Source: an uncultured Kineothrix sp.
GTDB taxonomy: Bacteria; Bacillota; Clostridia; Lachnospirales; Lachnospiraceae
NCBI GenBank assembly: GCA_910588855.1
Contig: CAJUSR010000003.1
Span: 124,001-188,000 of the forward strand
Direction of reading: 5' to 3'
Length of the DNA: 64,000 nucleotides
Shown here in pieces: positions 5,922-14,675 of this stretch. The position numbers and the translations under genes were made by a program. Numbering within the stretch: position 1 is the stretch's first letter; each line of letters starts with the position of its first letter. Below the pieces are notes generated by a model. That model was not told the DNA's origin. It ran no database searches and saw nothing but the letters and a program-made list of their open reading frames with translations.

Positions 5922-8921
5922 ATGTTCAAGGATAAAAAAAGCAATGACGGAACGCGTAAAGTGTTCCTTAATAAAAGCTGGCTTTGGCTTAGTATAGCAT
6001 TATGCTTTATGCTAAGTGTTTTTGCACCGTTAGAGACTTTTTTTACGAATGAAACAGAGTTTTGGTTTTCTTTATTTCAGCTTTTGCCTCTTTTGTTAAT
6101 GACCTTTGTTATAAGTGCTGTATTAGTTACAGCCATATTCTTTTTTTTACAAAAAAGCAAACTAAGTATGTATATTTATTCAGGGATATTCTGCATTTTA
6201 TTGTATTTATATATCCAGGGGAATTATATCCCAAGAAACTACGGCGTTTTTGATGGCGTAGATATAGAGTGGGATTCTTTTCCGTTGTATGCTACTTTGA
6301 GCATAGCTTTATTATTAATATTTTTGGCATTGTTTATTTTGGTGGTAGTAAAGGTAAAAGAGAAGATATTTTCTATCGGCAAGGTAGTGTGTATCGTCCT
6401 TATTTTAACGCAGGTTGTTACCATTGGAACGCTTTATATCCAAAGTATTTCATCCGATAAAAGTGCGCCGAATAATACGGTTGTAACGACGGAAGGCATG
6501 CTTGATTTGTCCGATGACCATAATATCCTTGTTTTTATTTTGGATGCTTTTGATTCGACATATATGCAAGAGGTAATAGACGGAAAAGAGAAGATTGAGT
6601 ATAAAGATACATTTAGCGATTTCACATATTATCCCGATACATTGGGAACATATGCGACAACCAGGACTGCGTTGCCGTACATTTTAACAGGCGTATGGTA
6701 TGAAAATCAGAAACCGTATGTTGATTATGTAAGAGATGCCCATGAAGAAAGCGGGCTGTATCCCTTGCTGAAAGAAAATAACTATTCTGTTGGAGTATAT
6801 ACTTCTCCTAACTATGTAGGTTCTGATTATGATATGTATACCAATATAGAAGAGGGCGAGTATCAGATTGGCAGTTATCTTTCGTTTGCAGCAAAAGTAT
6901 ATAAGCTTGTAGCGTTTAATTATATGCCACATCAGTTAAAGTCTTTGTTTTATTTCGATATGGATGAACTTGGGGATTTGAAAGTATTATCTGATGGAAA
7001 AGAAGTGTTTTCGTCAGACGTAGTTTCGTTTTACTCATGTTTTACACGTGATAGGGTTTCTTTATCGGAAGCAAATAATTGTTTTAAAGTATATCATTTA
7101 TATGGAGTGCATCCGCGTTATACGTTTGATGAGACCTTAACGGAGGATCGGAGTAAAACTTATGATGTATATGACGAGGTTGCAGGGAACTTCCGGTTAA
7201 TGGATATGTTTATGGATGAATTAAAAGAAAAGGGGATATATGATAATACCACGATTATAATTATGGCTGACCACGGACAGCTTGGCGTATATCATCAAAA
7301 CCCGTTATTTATGATAAAAAATGCGGATGAGCATCATGAATTTACTGTTTCACAGGAACCGATGTCATATGAATACTTATCGGATATTTTTACGGCTGTA
7401 GCTTCCGGCGATAAAGTAGATGAAGAATTTATAAAGACATGTTATAAAAACGACCCGGAAAGAAGGTTTATCTATTATTTGTGGGAACGGACATGGAATA
7501 AGGATTATATGCCCAGTATGACAGAATATGTTGTAGATGGACATGCCAATGACCCTGATAATCTGGTAAGGACAGGAAAGCATTATTTGTCAGGGGAAAT
7601 GGAATACCCCTATAAGCTGGGCAATACATTATTGTTTGGGGAAGAGGCAACTGCAAAACCACATTGTGTATATGGCTTTTCGGTAACGGAGAAGGATATT
7701 ACTTGGACAGAAGGCAATGAAGCCTTAATGCAATTTGACATCTCCGATAAATATGAGAATTTGTCTGTAAAAATGTCGTATACGACATATGCGGAATTAC
7801 AACATGTAAATGTTTATGCTAATGAGCATAAAGTTGCTTCATTTGTGGGCAGAGGGGTAGAGGAAAAGGAATTTATTATCCCAAATGAATATGTAACAGA
7901 CGGGAAGTTAAGCTTGCGGTTTGAATTGCCGGATGCTGTATCGCCGGAAAGCAGAGGGCAAAATACGGATTTTAGAAAACTTGCATTAGCGATGGACGAC
8001 ATAGTTATTTCTTCCACGGATAAAGCATTCCAGGAAGAACAATTAGAAATACATCCATATGTTTTGGGGGATAAGTTATCTTTCGGCAATGATGCGACAG
8101 CAAATGATTATTGCATATACGGTTTTTCGGTGAATGAGGCTGAAGGAACATGGACGGATGGAACGGAAGCTCTCATGCAGCTTGAGATTGAGGGCGAATA
8201 TGAGAACTTGTCCGTAAAAATGAAATATGGAACATATGGGGCTCCACAACATGTAATTGTATATGCGGATGACAACAAAGTTACAGAATTTGTAGCATAT
8301 GAAGGGGAAGAGCGAGAGTTTATTGTTCCGAAAGAATTTGCTGAGAACGGATGGTTGAATCTGCGTTTTGAACTTCCCGATGCGGTATCACCCAAAGAGG
8401 TAGAAGGTAAAACGGATACCAGGATATTAGCTTTGTATATGAACAGCTTAACTATTTCATCAACTGATGACGCCTATGATGAAAATGCACAACAAAATAG
8501 GGTGTACAAATTAGGCGATAAATTATCTTTTCTGGAAAAAGAGGCAACGGCAAAAGGATACTGTATAAGCGGTTTTTCCGTGAACGAGGAAAATGGGGCA
8601 TGGACGGATGGCAAGGAAACTTTGATGCAATTTAATATTACGGAAGAATATAATAATTTGTCCGTAAAAATGAAATGCGGAACATTTACGCCATCACAGA
8701 ATGTAATTATTTATGCGAATGACCATGAAGTGACAAAATTTGTAGCCAAAGGGTATGAGGAACATGTATTTACTATACCTGGGGAATATGTAGAGGACGG
8801 ATCATTGTACTTGCGTTTTGAATTACCGGATGCGGTATCGCCTAAGGATATGGGAACCGGTCCGGATACAAGAAATTTAGCGCTGTCGATGGAAGAAATA
8901 ACAATTTCAGCAGAGGAATAA
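5922..8921 (+). CDS. LTA-synthase-like membrane sulfatase/phosphoglycerol transferase-fold protein with three tandem C-terminal repeats
   Basis: A 999-residue protein. Residues ~15-185 hold four or five membrane segments. From ~198 it has an alkaline-phosphatase-superfamily (sulfatase/LTA synthase) domain with a metal-site aspartate in FILDAFD (D208), a TTRTALPYILTG stretch where the threonine nucleophile would be expected, and IIMADHGQLG (D450, H451). The C-terminal third is three tandem ~149-residue repeats starting near 564, 713 and 862; each begins YxLGxxLxF, contains CxxGFSV and LSVKM, and ends LRFELPDAVSP then a TISSTD-like run, probably beta-sandwich modules. The family transfers phosphoglycerol-type or related groups to surface polymers, or hydrolyses sulfate/phosphate esters. 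Expression probably depends on the invertible segment, since only 40 bases without a promoter separate its ATG from the right arm. Confidence 0.75.
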   Translation: MFKDKKSNDGTRKVFLNKSWLWLSIALCFMLSVFAPLETFFTNETEFWFSLFQLLPLLLMTFVISAVLVTAIFFFLQKSKLSMYIYSGIFCILLYLYIQGNYIPRNYGVFDGVDIEWDSFPLYATLSIALLLIFLALFILVVVKVKEKIFSIGKVVCIVLILTQVVTIGTLYIQSISSDKSAPNNTVVTTEGMLDLSDDHNILVFILDAFDSTYMQEVIDGKEKIEYKDTFSDFTYYPDTLGTYATTRTALPYILTGVWYENQKPYVDYVRDAHEESGLYPLLKENNYSVGVYTSPNYVGSDYDMYTNIEEGEYQIGSYLSFAAKVYKLVAFNYMPHQLKSLFYFDMDELGDLKVLSDGKEVFSSDVVSFYSCFTRDRVSLSEANNCFKVYHLYGVHPRYTFDETLTEDRSKTYDVYDEVAGNFRLMDMFMDELKEKGIYDNTTIIIMADHGQLGVYHQNPLFMIKNADEHHEFTVSQEPMSYEYLSDIFTAVASGDKVDEEFIKTCYKNDPERRFIYYLWERTWNKDYMPSMTEYVVDGHANDPDNLVRTGKHYLSGEMEYPYKLGNTLLFGEEATAKPHCVYGFSVTEKDITWTEGNEALMQFDISDKYENLSVKMSYTTYAELQHVNVYANEHKVASFVGRGVEEKEFIIPNEYVTDGKLSLRFELPDAVSPESRGQNTDFRKLALAMDDIVISSTDKAFQEEQLEIHPYVLGDKLSFGNDATANDYCIYGFSVNEAEGTWTDGTEALMQLEIEGEYENLSVKMKYGTYGAPQHVIVYADDNKVTEFVAYEGEEREFIVPKEFAENGWLNLRFELPDAVSPKEVEGKTDTRILALYMNSLTISSTDDAYDENAQQNRVYKLGDKLSFLEKEATAKGYCISGFSVNEENGAWTDGKETLMQFNITEEYNNLSVKMKCGTFTPSQNVIIYANDHEVTKFVAKGYEEHVFTIPGEYVEDGSLYLRFELPDAVSPKDMGTGPDTRNLALSMEEITISAEE

Positions 8922-9061
8922 TATCTGCCTGCGTTAGTGCCTGATATGGTTGCTGTTGAAAAAAAGGAAGGGAGGATGCCGGACGCATTAGTTTAGACGG
9001 GGAAAGACAAAATAAATAATAAAAGAAAATGAAATTTCTAAGGAAGGATAACATAACTGAT

Positions 9062-9301
9062 ATGAAAAAGAAAGCATTTGGAGCATTAAAATTCACATAT
9101 TTTTTCAGCTGTTTTTTTGTACTGTTTTCTATTACAGCACATGCGTATATTGACCCATCGGCTGTGACATATATTATACAAGGCGTTGCAGGGATTTTGA
9201 TTGCTGTTGGAGCGGCAATCACAGTATTTAGACATAAAATTAAAGCTGCATGGCGTAAATGGTATTATGGAAAAGTTTCTAAAAAAAATAAAAAGAAATA
9301 G
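9062..9301 (+). CDS. Small membrane protein with signal-like N-terminus and YIDPSAVTY motif
   Basis: A 79-residue reading from ATG 9062 (an in-frame ATG at 9029 would add 11 residues but has no ribosome site; AAGGAAGG lies 14 bases before 9062). It begins MKKK, has a hydrophobic segment ending AHA-Y, a likely signal peptidase site, then YIDPSAVTYIIQGVAG leading into a second hydrophobic helix and a lysine-rich tail. Small proteins with a YIDP motif after a signal peptide are common beside surface-polysaccharide phosphotransferase genes. Their function is not established as far as I know. Its place between the LTA-synthase-like gene and the YidC-TagF fusion suggests a structural role with one of them (inference). 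Confidence 0.65.
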   Translation: MKKKAFGALKFTYFFSCFFVLFSITAHAYIDPSAVTYIIQGVAGILIAVGAAITVFRHKIKAAWRKWYYGKVSKKNKKK

Positions 9302-9307
9302 AATCGG

Positions 9308-9342
9308 TTTATGCCATAGGTTCATTGGGCCTATGGCATAAA
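9308..9342. terminator. Strong intercistronic hairpin
   Basis: TTTATGCCATAGG (9308-9320) pairs perfectly with CCTATGGCATAAA (9330-9342), a 13-bp stem with a 9-base loop but without a long T run. It may partially terminate or stabilise RNA between the small membrane protein and the YidC-TagF gene. Confidence 0.55.
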
Positions 9343-9406
9343 TTACTCAAAAAATGTGTTTGTCAATTAGCCGCTTTGGGCTGGCTTGGAAAAGGAGATT
9401 GGGATC

Positions 9407-11500
9407 ATGATTGGTTTATTAACAGGTATTTTAGGACATATTATGCTCTTTTGCTATGGTTTGGCTAAAAACTATGGAGGAGCTATTATCCTTTTTTCCT
9501 TCATTTCCAAAATTATTTTACTGCCGATTTCCATTATGGTTCAAAAAAATTCAATTAAAGTCGTAAAAATGCAGCCGGAATTAAACTATATCAAAGCTAG
9601 TAATTTTATGGACAAAGACAGGATTGGGGAAGAACAACTGGAATTATATAAAAAATATAAATATCATCCTATGTTGGGTTTAATCCCAATGTTGGTGCAG
9701 CTTCTCCTTTTAATGGGTGTGATAGATGTAATTTATAAGCCTCTGAAGCATATATATCATCTTCCGGCTGATTTACTGGCAAATGTGATTGAGAAGTTTT
9801 CGGCATTGTCGGGAATAAATGCTGAGGTAGGCTCTATTCAGATTCTGATTGTGGATGCTATTCAAAAAGGGGAGTTTATAGAGGAGTTAAGCAGCATTTT
9901 AGGGTCAGATATGGTTAAAAGTATACAAGGATTCAGTACGAGTTTCCTGGGTATTAATTTAGCAGAGATTCCAAAGGAAGCCGGAGGAGTGCTTGTGCTG
10001 ATACCTTTGCTTGCGGGGGGTTGTGCATGGCTATTATGTTTTGTCCAGGATAGATTTAATGTACTCCAATCGGAACAGGGAGTGGGGAATAAAATTTTCA
10101 CAACTCTTTTTTCGGTGGGATTATCTTTGTATTTAGGGTTTTTTGTTCCGGCCGGCGTTGGAATATATTGGATGTTCAGCAATTTATTTTCAATTCCTCA
10201 GTTAATGTTTTTAAATTGTATTATTAACCCTAAAAAGTACATCAATTATGAAGAACTGGAAGCCAGCAAAAAGGAACTCGATAAGGTAAAACGCTACGCA
10301 AAGAAGAAACAGAAATGGTATGTAAAAAATCCCTATAAAGATATGGAGAAAGAATCTTATAGAAGATTTTTAAAATATGAAAATAAACAGATAGTTTTTT
10401 ATTCCGAAAGAAGCGGATTTTATAAATACTTCAAAGGCATCATAGAAGTGCTGCTGAAAGAGACAGATGTTGTTATCCATTATGTCACAAGCGATCCGCA
10501 GGATGCTATTTTTGCAAAAAGCAGTGAGCAATTGCAGACATATTATATCAGTGATATGAAGCTTATAACATTTATGATGAAAATGGATGCGGATATTGTT
10601 GTTATGACAATGCCGGATTTGGAAAAGTATCAAATCAAAAGGTCGTATGTAAGAAAAGATATAGAATATATTTATCTCCATCATGCAATTAATAGTGTTA
10701 ATTTGACATTGCGTACCGGGGCATTGGACTATTTTGACACTGTATTTGCACACAGCGGATATTGTATAGATGAAATCAGGGAAATAGAAAAGCTGCATCA
10801 AACAAAAGAAAAAACAATAGTCGAATATGGATATAGTTTATTGGATGAGTTAATTGAGCAATATAATGCAAACCCCCATAACAAGAAAGAGCGTGAAACC
10901 GTATTAATCGCGCCTTCTTGGCAAAAGGATAATATTATGGATAGCTGCATAGAGGATATTTTAAATAATCTAATCGGCAAGGGATACCAAATTATCGTAC
11001 GTCCTCATCCGCAATATGTAAGGTATGCCGAAGACTATCTGAATTACTTGCAGAACAAATATGGAACAGATGATGGGGAAGTGATTATTGAACAGGACTT
11101 TTCGTCTAATGAAACAATTTATAGTGCGGATGTGCTGATAACAGATTGGTCAAGCATATCATATGAATATTCCTTTTCAACATTAAAGCCTACGCTGTAT
11201 ATAAATACACCGATGAAGGTGATGAATCCGGAGTATGATAAAATCGAATGCAAACCATACGATATTACGATTAGGGATAAAATTGGAAAAGAATTGAATA
11301 TGGATGAAATTAATCAGTGTGGCAATATAGTAGAGGAATTTATAAAGAACAAAAATGACTATCAAATGCGTTTAAAAGAAATCCGGGAACAAAGCGTTTT
11401 CAATATCGGAAAAAGTGCGGAAGTAGGGGCTGCTTACATAATTGAAAGGCTGAAGAAGATAGAACAAGATAAGAAAAATGAGATGGAATGGGAGACGTGA
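9407..11500 (+). CDS. YidC/Oxa1-like domain fused to CDP-glycerol glycerophosphotransferase (TagB/TagF)-like domain
   Basis: Start ATG 9407 follows AAAGGAGAT by 8 bases (697 residues). Residues ~1-270 match the YidC/Oxa1 insertase core: a first helix ending in FSFISKIILLPISIMVQKN, the KMQPEL cytoplasmic segment, and late helices ending GVGIYWMFSNLFSIPQ. The arginine usual in the first helix is lysine (K35), and no lipobox precedes it. Residues ~330-690 match the TagB/TagF glycerophosphotransferase family, with RPHPQY at 532-537, and TDWSSISYEYSF from 579. This family polymerises or caps teichoic acid with a phospho-alcohol from a CDP donor at the inner membrane face. Next genes make a nucleotide-activated phosphonate, so the donor could differ from CDP-glycerol (inference). 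The fusion is the striking feature; both halves are recognisable. Confidence 0.85.
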   Translation: MIGLLTGILGHIMLFCYGLAKNYGGAIILFSFISKIILLPISIMVQKNSIKVVKMQPELNYIKASNFMDKDRIGEEQLELYKKYKYHPMLGLIPMLVQLLLLMGVIDVIYKPLKHIYHLPADLLANVIEKFSALSGINAEVGSIQILIVDAIQKGEFIEELSSILGSDMVKSIQGFSTSFLGINLAEIPKEAGGVLVLIPLLAGGCAWLLCFVQDRFNVLQSEQGVGNKIFTTLFSVGLSLYLGFFVPAGVGIYWMFSNLFSIPQLMFLNCIINPKKYINYEELEASKKELDKVKRYAKKKQKWYVKNPYKDMEKESYRRFLKYENKQIVFYSERSGFYKYFKGIIEVLLKETDVVIHYVTSDPQDAIFAKSSEQLQTYYISDMKLITFMMKMDADIVVMTMPDLEKYQIKRSYVRKDIEYIYLHHAINSVNLTLRTGALDYFDTVFAHSGYCIDEIREIEKLHQTKEKTIVEYGYSLLDELIEQYNANPHNKKERETVLIAPSWQKDNIMDSCIEDILNNLIGKGYQIIVRPHPQYVRYAEDYLNYLQNKYGTDDGEVIIEQDFSSNETIYSADVLITDWSSISYEYSFSTLKPTLYINTPMKVMNPEYDKIECKPYDITIRDKIGKELNMDEINQCGNIVEEFIKNKNDYQMRLKEIREQSVFNIGKSAEVGAAYIIERLKKIEQDKKNEMEWET

Positions 11501-11502
11501 TT

Positions 11503-13527
11503 ATGAAAGCTTTGATTTTAAATTCTGGAAAAGGAACCAGGATGGGGTCTGTGACAGAAAACCGCCCGAAATGTATGGTGAAAATATCAAAGGAAGATAC
11601 TATTTTAAGCAGGCAGCTAAAATTGCTTAATGAAGCAGGGATAAAAGAAGTAATAATGACCACAGGCCCATTTGAGGATGAATTAATTTCTTATTGCAAA
11701 TCGCTGGAACTTGGGCAAACATATACATTTGTAAATAATCCGTTATTTAGTGAGACAAACTATATTTATTCTATATATTTGGCAAAGGATTATGTGGATG
11801 ATGATATTATACTGCTTCATGGAGATTTAGTATTTGATAAGAACGTCTTATTAAAGGCGATTGAAAACAAAGAAAGTTGTATGGCGGTAAAGAAAAATGC
11901 TGTTTTGCCGGAAAAAGATTTTAAGGCTGAGATAGAAGAAAATGACAAATTGAAAATAGGGAAAGTCGGAATTGAATTTTTTAATCATGCAATTGCAGCG
12001 GAGCCGTTATACAAATTATATAAAAAAGATTGGGAAATATGGTTATCAGAAATCTGTGCTTTTTGTAAAAACGGGGATGTAAACTGTTATGCGGAAAATG
12101 CTTTCAATGCTGTTTCCGGAACAATGGACCTTTACGGATTGGAAATAAGTGATTTATTCTGTATGGAAATAGATAATGAAGAGGATTTGAATACCGCAAA
12201 GCAATGGGTAATCAAAGAGAAAAAAGAAAAAGAAGTTTACATGTGCTTTAGCACGGATATTATTCATGGAGGGCATATAAATATTATCGAAAAAGCGGCC
12301 AAGCTGGGAAAGGTAACAGTGGGGGTCCTTTCGGATAGGGCGGTGGCAAGTTATAAAAGATATCCTTTGTTGAATGAGAAGGAACGGATTAAAATAATTA
12401 GCAACATGAAGGGGGTATCTTCTGTTATTGAACAGCCGGAGTTAAGCTATAAAAGTATCTTATTGGATTTAAAGCCGGATTATGTAGTACATGGAGACGA
12501 TTGGAAGTATGGGATTCAAAAATCTATCCGTGGAGAAGTAATTGATATCCTGGAAGAATACGGGGGGCTGCTTGTCGAATATCCGTATGATGTCAACGAA
12601 AAATATGATTTATTAGAAAAAAATGCAAGGAAGCAATTGGCAATACCGGATGTTAGGCGCGGACGCCTGAGAAAAGTTTTGGAAATGAAGGGGACAATTA
12701 ACGCCATAGAAGCACACAGTGGGATTACCGGCCTGATTGCTGAAAAGACTGTGGTAGCGAATAACGGAAAAACCTATCAATTTGATGCGATGTGGGTGTC
12801 AAGCCTTTGTGATTCTACTGCAAAAGGGAAGCCCGATATTGAGCTGGTAGATATATCATCCAGGCTTAGAACCATAGATGATATTATGGAAGTCACTACA
12901 AAACCTATTATTCTCGATGGCGATACGGGTGGATTGACGGAACATTTTACCTATACGGTAAAAACCTTGGAACGTATAGGTGTTTCTGCCGTAATCATTG
13001 AAGATAAAACCGGATTGAAGAGAAATTCCCTTTTTGGTACGGAAGTAGAACAGACACAAGATAGCATTCCGAATTTCTGTGAAAAGATTTCACTTGGAAA
13101 ACGTGCCCAGAAGACGAAAGATTTTATGATAATTGCCAGAATAGAGTCTTTGATTTTGGAAAAAGGCATAGAAGATGCGTTGGAAAGAGCATTTGCGTAT
13201 GTAGGGGCCGGTGCGGATGGAATAATGATTCATTCCAGAAAAAAGGATGCAACGGAAATTTTTGAATTTGTTGACAGGTTCAGGGAAAAAGATACGGCAA
13301 CACCTATAGTAGTAGTGCCAACTAGTTTCAATACAGTAACCGAAGAGGAGTTTAGGCAGAAGGGAGTTAACATTATTATTTATGCAAACCAGTTAACTCG
13401 AAGCGGATTCCCGGCTATGAAAAAAGCAGCAGAGTTAATTTTGGAAAACCACCGTGCAAAAGAAGCCGATGAAATCTGTATGTCTATCAAAGAAATACTG
13501 ACGCTGATTCCGGAGGAGGAATGCTAG
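11503..13527 (+). CDS. Tri-domain enzyme: NTP transferase + cytidylyltransferase + phosphoenolpyruvate phosphomutase
   Basis: Start ATG 11503 has GGGAG 8 bases upstream. Residues ~1-230 are a sugar-1-phosphate-type NTP transferase (LNSGKGTRMG, RPKCMVKI). Residues ~245-380 are a TagD/GCT-like cytidylyltransferase with HGGH at 255-258. Residues ~390-674 are PEP mutase: W431 with SSL, the DGDTGG loop, and the catalytic signature EDKTGLKRNS at 500-509, which matches the EDK-x5-NS pattern that separates PEP mutases from isocitrate-lyase-type relatives. PEP mutase makes the C-P bond of phosphonopyruvate. The fused nucleotidyltransferases probably activate the finished phosphonate as a CMP ester for transfer to a surface polymer (inference from known phosphonate cytidylyltransferases). 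It lies in a tight operon with the next two pathway enzymes. Confidence 0.9.
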   Translation: MKALILNSGKGTRMGSVTENRPKCMVKISKEDTILSRQLKLLNEAGIKEVIMTTGPFEDELISYCKSLELGQTYTFVNNPLFSETNYIYSIYLAKDYVDDDIILLHGDLVFDKNVLLKAIENKESCMAVKKNAVLPEKDFKAEIEENDKLKIGKVGIEFFNHAIAAEPLYKLYKKDWEIWLSEICAFCKNGDVNCYAENAFNAVSGTMDLYGLEISDLFCMEIDNEEDLNTAKQWVIKEKKEKEVYMCFSTDIIHGGHINIIEKAAKLGKVTVGVLSDRAVASYKRYPLLNEKERIKIISNMKGVSSVIEQPELSYKSILLDLKPDYVVHGDDWKYGIQKSIRGEVIDILEEYGGLLVEYPYDVNEKYDLLEKNARKQLAIPDVRRGRLRKVLEMKGTINAIEAHSGITGLIAEKTVVANNGKTYQFDAMWVSSLCDSTAKGKPDIELVDISSRLRTIDDIMEVTTKPIILDGDTGGLTEHFTYTVKTLERIGVSAVIIEDKTGLKRNSLFGTEVEQTQDSIPNFCEKISLGKRAQKTKDFMIIARIESLILEKGIEDALERAFAYVGAGADGIMIHSRKKDATEIFEFVDRFREKDTATPIVVVPTSFNTVTEEEFRQKGVNIIIYANQLTRSGFPAMKKAAELILENHRAKEADEICMSIKEILTLIPEEEC

Positions 13528-13528
13528 T

Positions 13529-14674
13529 ATGGGAGAACAGGCTTTCTTTCAGGGAGAACGGATTTACATAGACTTAATAGATAGTTTGAAGAAATCGGAT
13601 GTGCATAAATTATTTATTGTATGTGGACGGAATGTACAGAAATTAGAGACATTTGAAAGTTTTAGCGCTTTATGCCAACTAGAAAATATTTCCATTTTTA
13701 CCTTTTCCGAATTTGAGCCTAACCCTAAATACGAATCGGTTAAAAAAGGAGTGGAATACTTTAAAAAATATGAGTGTGATGCAATTATGGCGATAGGCGG
13801 AGGAAGTGCAATTGATGTAGGGAAATGTATCAAAATGTTTTCTGCTATGACTGATAATGAGGAATTTATAGGGCAGAAAATAGTAAGTAATCAAATCCCT
13901 CTGATAGCTGTTCCGACAACTGCAGGAACAGGGGCAGAATCTACGCAGTTTGCTGTAATTTATTATCAGGGGAACAAATACTCTATCAGCGATAGCTGTG
14001 GGCTGCCGGATATGGTAGTTTTGGATTCGGCTGTGCTGAAACATTTGCCAATATATCAGCGTAAGTCGACCTCTTTGGATGTATTAGCCCACGGGGTTGA
14101 GTCATATTGGTCAATCAATTCGACACCGGAAAGCAGGGAACTGTCCAAAAAAGCTGTTAGAGGTTTTTTCGATAATTACAAAGGTTACATAAATAATGAT
14201 GAGATGAGCAATGAAAAAATGCTGCAGGCTGCAAATGTGGCAGGGCAGGCGATTAATATAACGACAACGACGGCAGCACATGCCATGTCATATAAATTGT
14301 CATCGGAATTTCACATTGCTCATGGGCATGCGGTTGGGTTATGCCTTCCGGTAATTTTCCAATATACGTTAGAACATTTGGAACAATGTTGTGACGTGAG
14401 AGGAAAAGGCTTTTTGGAAAAAGTGCTGGGAGAGATTGCGCTCGAGGCAGGCTGCCCGGATGTCAACAATTTTGCTGCCAAATTAGAAAAATTGGTTGTA
14501 GAAGATTTGCAGTTGGATATTCCGAAGCTGACAGGGGAAGATATATTGCCTCAATTATGTAAGACAGTCAATACGGAACGGCTAAAAAATAATCCAATTG
14601 AATTATCTGAAACGGATATAAATACGTTATATGGACAGATTTTAAACCAGAATAGAAAAAACAGGAGGGAATAG
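13529..14674 (+). CDS. Phosphonoacetaldehyde reductase, iron-type alcohol dehydrogenase (PhpC-like)
   Basis: A 381-residue group III iron alcohol dehydrogenase. It shows GGGSAIDVGKCIKM (NAD-binding), PTTAGTGAE, the metal ligands in DVLAHGVESYWS, and a second set in HIAHGHAVGLCLP. In this position, between a PEP mutase and a phosphonopyruvate decarboxylase and one base after the former's stop, the expected substrate is phosphonoacetaldehyde, reduced to 2-hydroxyethylphosphonate. No aminotransferase of the PhnW/AepZ type is visible nearby, which favours the hydroxyethyl over the aminoethyl product. Start ATG 13529 follows GGAGGAGG. The fold is certain; the exact substrate is inferred from context. 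Confidence 0.87.
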   Translation: MGEQAFFQGERIYIDLIDSLKKSDVHKLFIVCGRNVQKLETFESFSALCQLENISIFTFSEFEPNPKYESVKKGVEYFKKYECDAIMAIGGGSAIDVGKCIKMFSAMTDNEEFIGQKIVSNQIPLIAVPTTAGTGAESTQFAVIYYQGNKYSISDSCGLPDMVVLDSAVLKHLPIYQRKSTSLDVLAHGVESYWSINSTPESRELSKKAVRGFFDNYKGYINNDEMSNEKMLQAANVAGQAINITTTTAAHAMSYKLSSEFHIAHGHAVGLCLPVIFQYTLEHLEQCCDVRGKGFLEKVLGEIALEAGCPDVNNFAAKLEKLVVEDLQLDIPKLTGEDILPQLCKTVNTERLKNNPIELSETDINTLYGQILNQNRKNRRE

Positions 14675-14675
14675 A

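Noticed and set aside
5922..8921. Simple arylsulfatase annotation for the 999-residue protein
   Set aside because: The N-terminal multi-helix membrane part and the teichoic-acid context fit an LTA-synthase-like enzyme better, and no CxPxR sulfatase maturation motif is visible.
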